This document shows positions 60,249 to 63,679 of a stretch of DNA of 63,679 bases, piece by piece. Every line of letters begins with the position of its first letter. The first letter of the stretch is position 1. The DNA is taken from assembly GCF_900116635.1 (NCBI RefSeq), contig NZ_FPBJ01000020.1:1-63679 (forward strand). The letters are read 5' to 3'. The notes beneath the pieces are model-generated. The model ran no database searches. It saw nothing but the letters and a program-made list of their open reading frames with translations, and was not told the origin of the DNA. Source of the stretch: Xenorhabdus koppenhoeferi. Its GTDB lineage: Bacteria; Pseudomonadota; Gammaproteobacteria; Enterobacterales; Enterobacteriaceae. Position numbers and translations under genes: made by a program.

Positions 60249-61592
60249 TTACCCTTCCAGCTCAATCTTAGTCAGTACGTCACGCAATACCGGACCGTAC
60301 TCATATTTGCCGGGGCAAACATAGGTACACAATGCCAAATCTTCCTCATCCAACTCCAGACAACCCAGCGCCTGACAACTATCAGTATCGCCTGCAAGCA
60401 AGTCCCGCAACAGGTGAGTTGCCATAATGTCCAGCGGCATTACCCGCTCATAGTTGCCAATTGGCACCATGGAACGCTCCCCGCCATTTGTCGTGGTTGA
60501 GAAAGCAAAACGTTTCTTTTTCAGGAAATGACCAATCGTGGTGCGGGTAATGGAGAATTTATTAACCCCGGGTGCAATCCAACCGAACAGCTCTTTTTCA
60601 CGGCCTTCAGCGAGTACTGAAACCAGAGTATGGAAACGACCAAGATAATGACAAACGTCATCTGATTTTGTACCGCAGAGCACAGAACCAGAAACAATAC
60701 GGTTTTCACCCTCTTTCAGCTGATCTTGCGTTAACTCAAGCAAATCAGCACCCAATTGAGTACGCATCAAACGCGGTGTTTTAACTTGAGGCCCCGCCAG
60801 AGATATTATGCGATCAGTATAAAGTTCACCTGTTGTAAACAATTTACCGATAGCAATGACATCCTGATAGCCCAAGTGCCATACCGTTTTATGCGCACTA
60901 ACTGGTTCAATGAAATGGATATGGGTACCAACCAGCCCTGCCGGATGTGGCCCAACAAATTGGTTATAGGTGATTTGAGCGTTGTTTCCTGAGCTTGGAA
61001 TATTTCCAGCGTCATGACAGACGTGGACTTTTCCTTCTGTCAATTTTGACAAAATATTCAGGCCATCAACAAAAGCCTCTTCCTGAGTCGCAATAACGAC
61101 TAATGGATCAGCAGCCAAAGGCTGAGTATCCATTGCTGTAACGAAGATTGCCTTTGGTGTGGAACCGGGAACAGGAGAACGACTGAAAGGACGTGTACGC
61201 AATGCTGTCCATAATCCTGATACAAGCAGGTTTTTTTCTACCTGTTCACGGCTCAGATCAGCAAGTTCCGCACGATCATAACGATCAAACATCACTTTCT
61301 CATCACCATTCATTTCAATCACTACAGATTGCAGGACACGGCGTTCACCACGCCCGATGGTTACTACTTTCCCGCTTGCGGGACTCGTGAAAACAACCCC
61401 TGGATTCTTCTTATCTTCAAAAAGAATTTGACCTTTTTTGACATGCTCACCTTCCTTAACCAGCATAGAAGGACGCATTCCAACATATTCTTCGCCCAGC
61501 AAAGCGACATGGCGAATCGTCGGACCGTCTTCTATAACTTGGGCAGGAGATCCTGCTATCGGGAGGTTGAGTCCTTTTTTAATTTTAATCAT
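60249..61592 (-). CDS. nqrA: NADH:quinone reductase subunit NqrA
   Basis: 447 aa cytoplasmic subunit, first gene of the nqr operon. It opens [23 protein letters not shown], carries an early RnfC-like barrel-sandwich segment ([21 protein letters not shown], about 55-75) and CysC-rich end [19 protein letters not shown]. No covalent cofactor site. 3 bases separate it from nqrB. Confidence 0.96.
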   Translation of the reverse strand: MIKIKKGLNLPIAGSPAQVIEDGPTIRHVALLGEEYVGMRPSMLVKEGEHVKKGQILFEDKKNPGVVFTSPASGKVVTIGRGERRVLQSVVIEMNGDEKVMFDRYDRAELADLSREQVEKNLLVSGLWTALRTRPFSRSPVPGSTPKAIFVTAMDTQPLAADPLVVIATQEEAFVDGLNILSKLTEGKVHVCHDAGNIPSSGNNAQITYNQFVGPHPAGLVGTHIHFIEPVSAHKTVWHLGYQDVIAIGKLFTTGELYTDRIISLAGPQVKTPRLMRTQLGADLLELTQDQLKEGENRIVSGSVLCGTKSDDVCHYLGRFHTLVSVLAEGREKELFGWIAPGVNKFSITRTTIGHFLKKKRFAFSTTTNGGERSMVPIGNYERVMPLDIMATHLLRDLLAGDTDSCQALGCLELDEEDLALCTYVCPGKYEYGPVLRDVLTKIELEG

Positions 61593-62077
61593 AAGATTTG
61601 CACAAATTTATCAGTTAAATCATATGCTACAGATTACCCTGCGGTATCCCTTGGGTATTTCCTCAGGTAATGCGTAGCGACTTCAGTAATTAAAAACATC
61701 TTGAGCGACATATGCCTCAAGTTATTCACTCCGATAATCGTTACAATTTTCTCTTAATTTTCGCCGGCGGTAATTCTAACATCTCCCCCACAGACTGTCT
61801 GATTAATCAAGTGACATAGCTCAAGCAAATAGGAATAATTTCTCTGCTAAATCGTTAACTATTCGAGAAAGACGAAATGAATCCTCATTTTTCTCTACAA
61901 TAGGGCAATTTTCAACCAAAATTAACTTCACGGAGGTAGGATATCACTGCTATCTTTTACTCAACATTTCACCAAAAAAATTTCGTAAAGTTAATGATAA
62001 ACTTGGGGCGTGTTGACGTTTTGTGAGGGGAATTTCTCCCGCTGAATACGAAAAACAATGGGAAAAGGCTAGAAATG
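61593..62077. promoter_or_regulatory. nqr upstream region
   Basis: Upstream DNA of the minus-strand nqr operon. I see no clear -35/-10 pair, no FNR or ArcA site I can defend, and no gene to 62016. From 62017 a short plus-strand coding-like tail begins (see next feature). Confidence 0.4.
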
Positions 62078-62102
62078 TGTCCTAAAGTTCTTGACCGCTA
62101 CA
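62017..62102 (+). mobile_element. Possible 3' end of an IS3-type element
   Basis: A short plus-strand open tail ends PAEYEKQWEKARNVS and TAA at 62083-62085, with the GISPAEY motif typical of IS3-type transposase ends. It is followed by TGTCCTAAAGTTCTTGACCG (62078-62097), ending in CTACA at 62102; this 25-mer starts TG and ends CA as IS3-family inverted repeats do. Its edge coincides with the point where the hsdR fragment stops matching. The IS body is not present, so it is an end fragment. Confidence 0.4.
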
Positions 62103-62945
62103 CTTGTAATTGGTGTAATTCTTTAGGACATCAAGAATAAATCCTTCTTCAATGGCTTGGCGCATTGAGTAAATATGATAAGCCTCAGGTTTATTCTGTT
62201 TTGAAGCAGGCAAGTCTGGATTGGGGAGACGACCAAATAATTCGATAGTTTTTGGTTTTGGTGTTGCGGTAAACGCATAATAACTGAGATTAGAACTACC
62301 GGAACGAGCCGCAACCATTGCGTTAATTGTATCTTCGGAAGAAGGTTCTATTTCACCCGCTTCTTCCTTCATCAATACTTCTTTCAACTTACCTGCCGTC
62401 GTGCCGGTTTGTGATGAGTGTGCTTCATCGGCGATGACTGCATAACGACGCTCTTTCAAGCTTGTGCTGTTCTCAATGGCTTTAATCACAAATGGGAAAG
62501 TTTGAATAGTGACAATAATTATTGGCTGTGAAGTTTTCAGCGCAGCCGCCAATTTCTCTGATTTTGAACCATTTCCCTCTTTATGATTAATACGGACAAC
62601 AACACCATCCTTGTGTTCAAATTGATAGATAGTTTCTTGTAGCTGATCATCTAAATATGTTCTTACAGTCGATACAATAACATCACCGTCCCTAACAATT
62701 CTCCGAGCCCGAGATGGCGCCTCACCAAAAATAATTGTTTCTACGTGAGATATTCCTGAAAGGACCGATACACTACCAATATCTACATATTCAAGTTCGA
62801 CATCTTGTCTTGTAGAGTCAGCAATTACCTCATCATTATATGTACAAATAAATTTTAAAGGTTTCGCTTCCCAATGACTTGGAATACTTCTCAACCACTC
62901 AACCCCAGAATCCTTATATTCCGGATACGCCTGATACTTACTCAT
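62082..62945 (-). pseudogene. hsdS N-terminus fused in frame to an hsdR internal fragment
   Basis: A 287-codon open frame made of two genes. Residues 1 to about 97 are a type I specificity subunit (YKDSGVEWLRSIPSHWEAKPLK, then GEAPSRARRIVRDGDVIVSTVRTYL). From about 98 it becomes the restriction subunit HsdR: DDQLQETIYQFEHKDGVVVRI, TIQTFPFVIKAIENSTSLKER, then the DEAH-like AVIADEAHSSQTGTTAGKLKEVL and YYAFTATPKPKT helicase motifs. It ends abruptly at NYTNYK, where an IS-like end begins. The second target-recognition domain, most of HsdR including the nuclease, and most of HsdM are gone; this cannot be a working enzyme. Confidence 0.9.
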
Positions 62946-63172
62946 TACGAATGCACCTCTTGCAGCAGTTTCATAATCTCAGCACTGACTTTATCCAAAT
63001 CGGCATCAATAGCTGCAAGGTCGCGCGGAGGCTGATAAACATAAAAATGGCGGTTAAAGGGTATTTCATATCCAACAACGCCGATTTCACCCTCTTTTTC
63101 ATCGCGCTTATCCGCATTGATCCAGGCATCAGCAACATGCGGTTGTATAGCAGAATCAATATAATCAGACAT
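62945..63172 (-). pseudogene. C-terminal fragment of type I methyltransferase HsdM
   Basis: 75 codons matching the HsdM tail: [39 protein letters not shown], then a coiled-coil end ([23 protein letters not shown]). Its stop TAA overlaps the hsdS ATG by one base, the normal hsdM-hsdS junction. The catalytic NPPF part is absent; the upstream side is replaced by the IS630-type gene. Confidence 0.88.
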
Positions 63173-63679
63173 AAGTCACATGCTCTGTAAACAGCTCATC
63201 AATAGAGCATCTTTCTCGTCTTCTTGTTGTTTTTGTTTCAGCCCATTTGTTTTCGATAGGATTTAAATCTGGGCTGTAAGGCGGAAGCCATTCTAACTGG
63301 CATCCGTGATCGGTTATCGCTTTTCGCGTGTCACCGCGTTTATGGAAAGGGGCATTATCCATCACAATCACTGTCCCCTTAGGGAGCTTCGGCAACAAAT
63401 CTTGTGTCAGCCAGGCATGAAACACATTCGCATTAATGGTTCCGGCAAACAAACTTAAGGTCACAAAGGTATTTTTAATGATAGCACCAATGGCATTAAT
63501 GCGGCCTTTGTGCTGCCAGTCATGTAAACCAAAACAGCGGGACCCTTTTAACGAATAGCCATGCGTACGTGGCATGGACTGCTCAAAGCCGCTTTCATCC
63601 AGATAAACAATCTGTTTGCCCGCCTGCTCATGATGGCGGATACGCTCGCCAAATACCTGACGAGCGTGTTCGTCAGCGG
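63165..63679 (-). mobile_element. IS630-type transposase, 5' end beyond the window
   Basis: An open frame from the right edge to a TGA at 63165-63167. It carries the DDE catalytic residues: D in IVYLDESGFEQS, D in GTVIVMDNAPFHKRGD and E in PPYSPDLNPIENKWAETK. This pattern is the IS630 superfamily. Only the catalytic domain is in view; the N-terminal helix-turn-helix is outside. The stop codon falls in or next to hsdM sequence, so the element's end lies close to 63170. IS630 elements insert at TA, and CTTATG at the junction is consistent. Confidence 0.85.

Overview
The window looks like a chromosomal segment of an entomopathogenic member of the Morganellaceae, most likely Xenorhabdus (less likely Photorhabdus). 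The evidence is a complete xaxAB pore-forming cytotoxin pair, scattered ERIC-type palindromic repeats, moderately AT-rich coding DNA with very AT-rich spacers, an Na+-translocating NADH:quinone reductase (nqr) operon, and housekeeping proteins that read as close relatives of their enterobacterial orthologues.

Layout. 1-4150: the 3' tip of an IS5-type transposase, then yghB and metC (minus) divergent from Fur-controlled exbBD. 4151-13950 is accessory: xaxA-xaxB, a TetR-family regulator, an OmpF/OmpC-type porin, conserved rdgC, a class 3 lipase, a collapsed cystathionine beta-synthase/gamma-lyase relic, two ERIC repeats and an orphan 135-aa protein. 13954-24390: mutH with an upstream spacer carrying DnaA boxes (candidate DARS2), leuA-leuB with the leuL attenuator but without leuCD, leuO, an acyl-CoA synthetase relic, ilvIH and cra. 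24391-46967: an intact dcw (division and cell wall) cluster mraZ-rsmH-ftsL-ftsI-murE-murF-mraY-murD-ftsW-murG-murC-ddlB-ftsQ-ftsA-ftsZ-lpxC, a DUF721/DciA-like gene on the opposite strand, then secM-secA and mutT. 47654-52641: yacG-zapD-coaE and a type IV pilus set (hofC, hofB, ppdD), all on the minus strand. 52642-54390: an ERIC copy, a HigBA-type toxin-antitoxin pair, and a 19-bp synthetic Tn5 mosaic end at 54151-54169 that marks a probable library or assembly artefact. 54391-61592: nqrABCDEF-apbE-nqrM on the minus strand. 61593-63679: debris of a type I restriction-modification locus (hsdM tail, an hsdS/hsdR hybrid) between an IS-end-like sequence and an IS630-type transposase that runs off the window.

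How the genes work together. exbBD energises TonB-dependent iron uptake. xaxAB makes a two-component alpha-pore-forming toxin. leuA/leuB, ilvIH, leuO and the leuL attenuator form a branched-chain amino acid block, incomplete because leuCD are absent here. The dcw cluster makes peptidoglycan precursors and the divisome; SecM tunes SecA. Nqr with its flavinylation enzyme ApbE and maturation factor NqrM forms a sodium-pumping respiratory complex.

The observations most worth follow-up are the mosaic-end artefact at 54151, the candidate DARS2 replication-control site upstream of mutH, the missing leuCD, three separate gene-decay scars made by internal deletion and fusion, and a SecM with a diverged arrest sequence and a C-terminal extension. 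I did not find a clearly new multi-gene system. The least explained gene is the 135-aa orphan at 13526.
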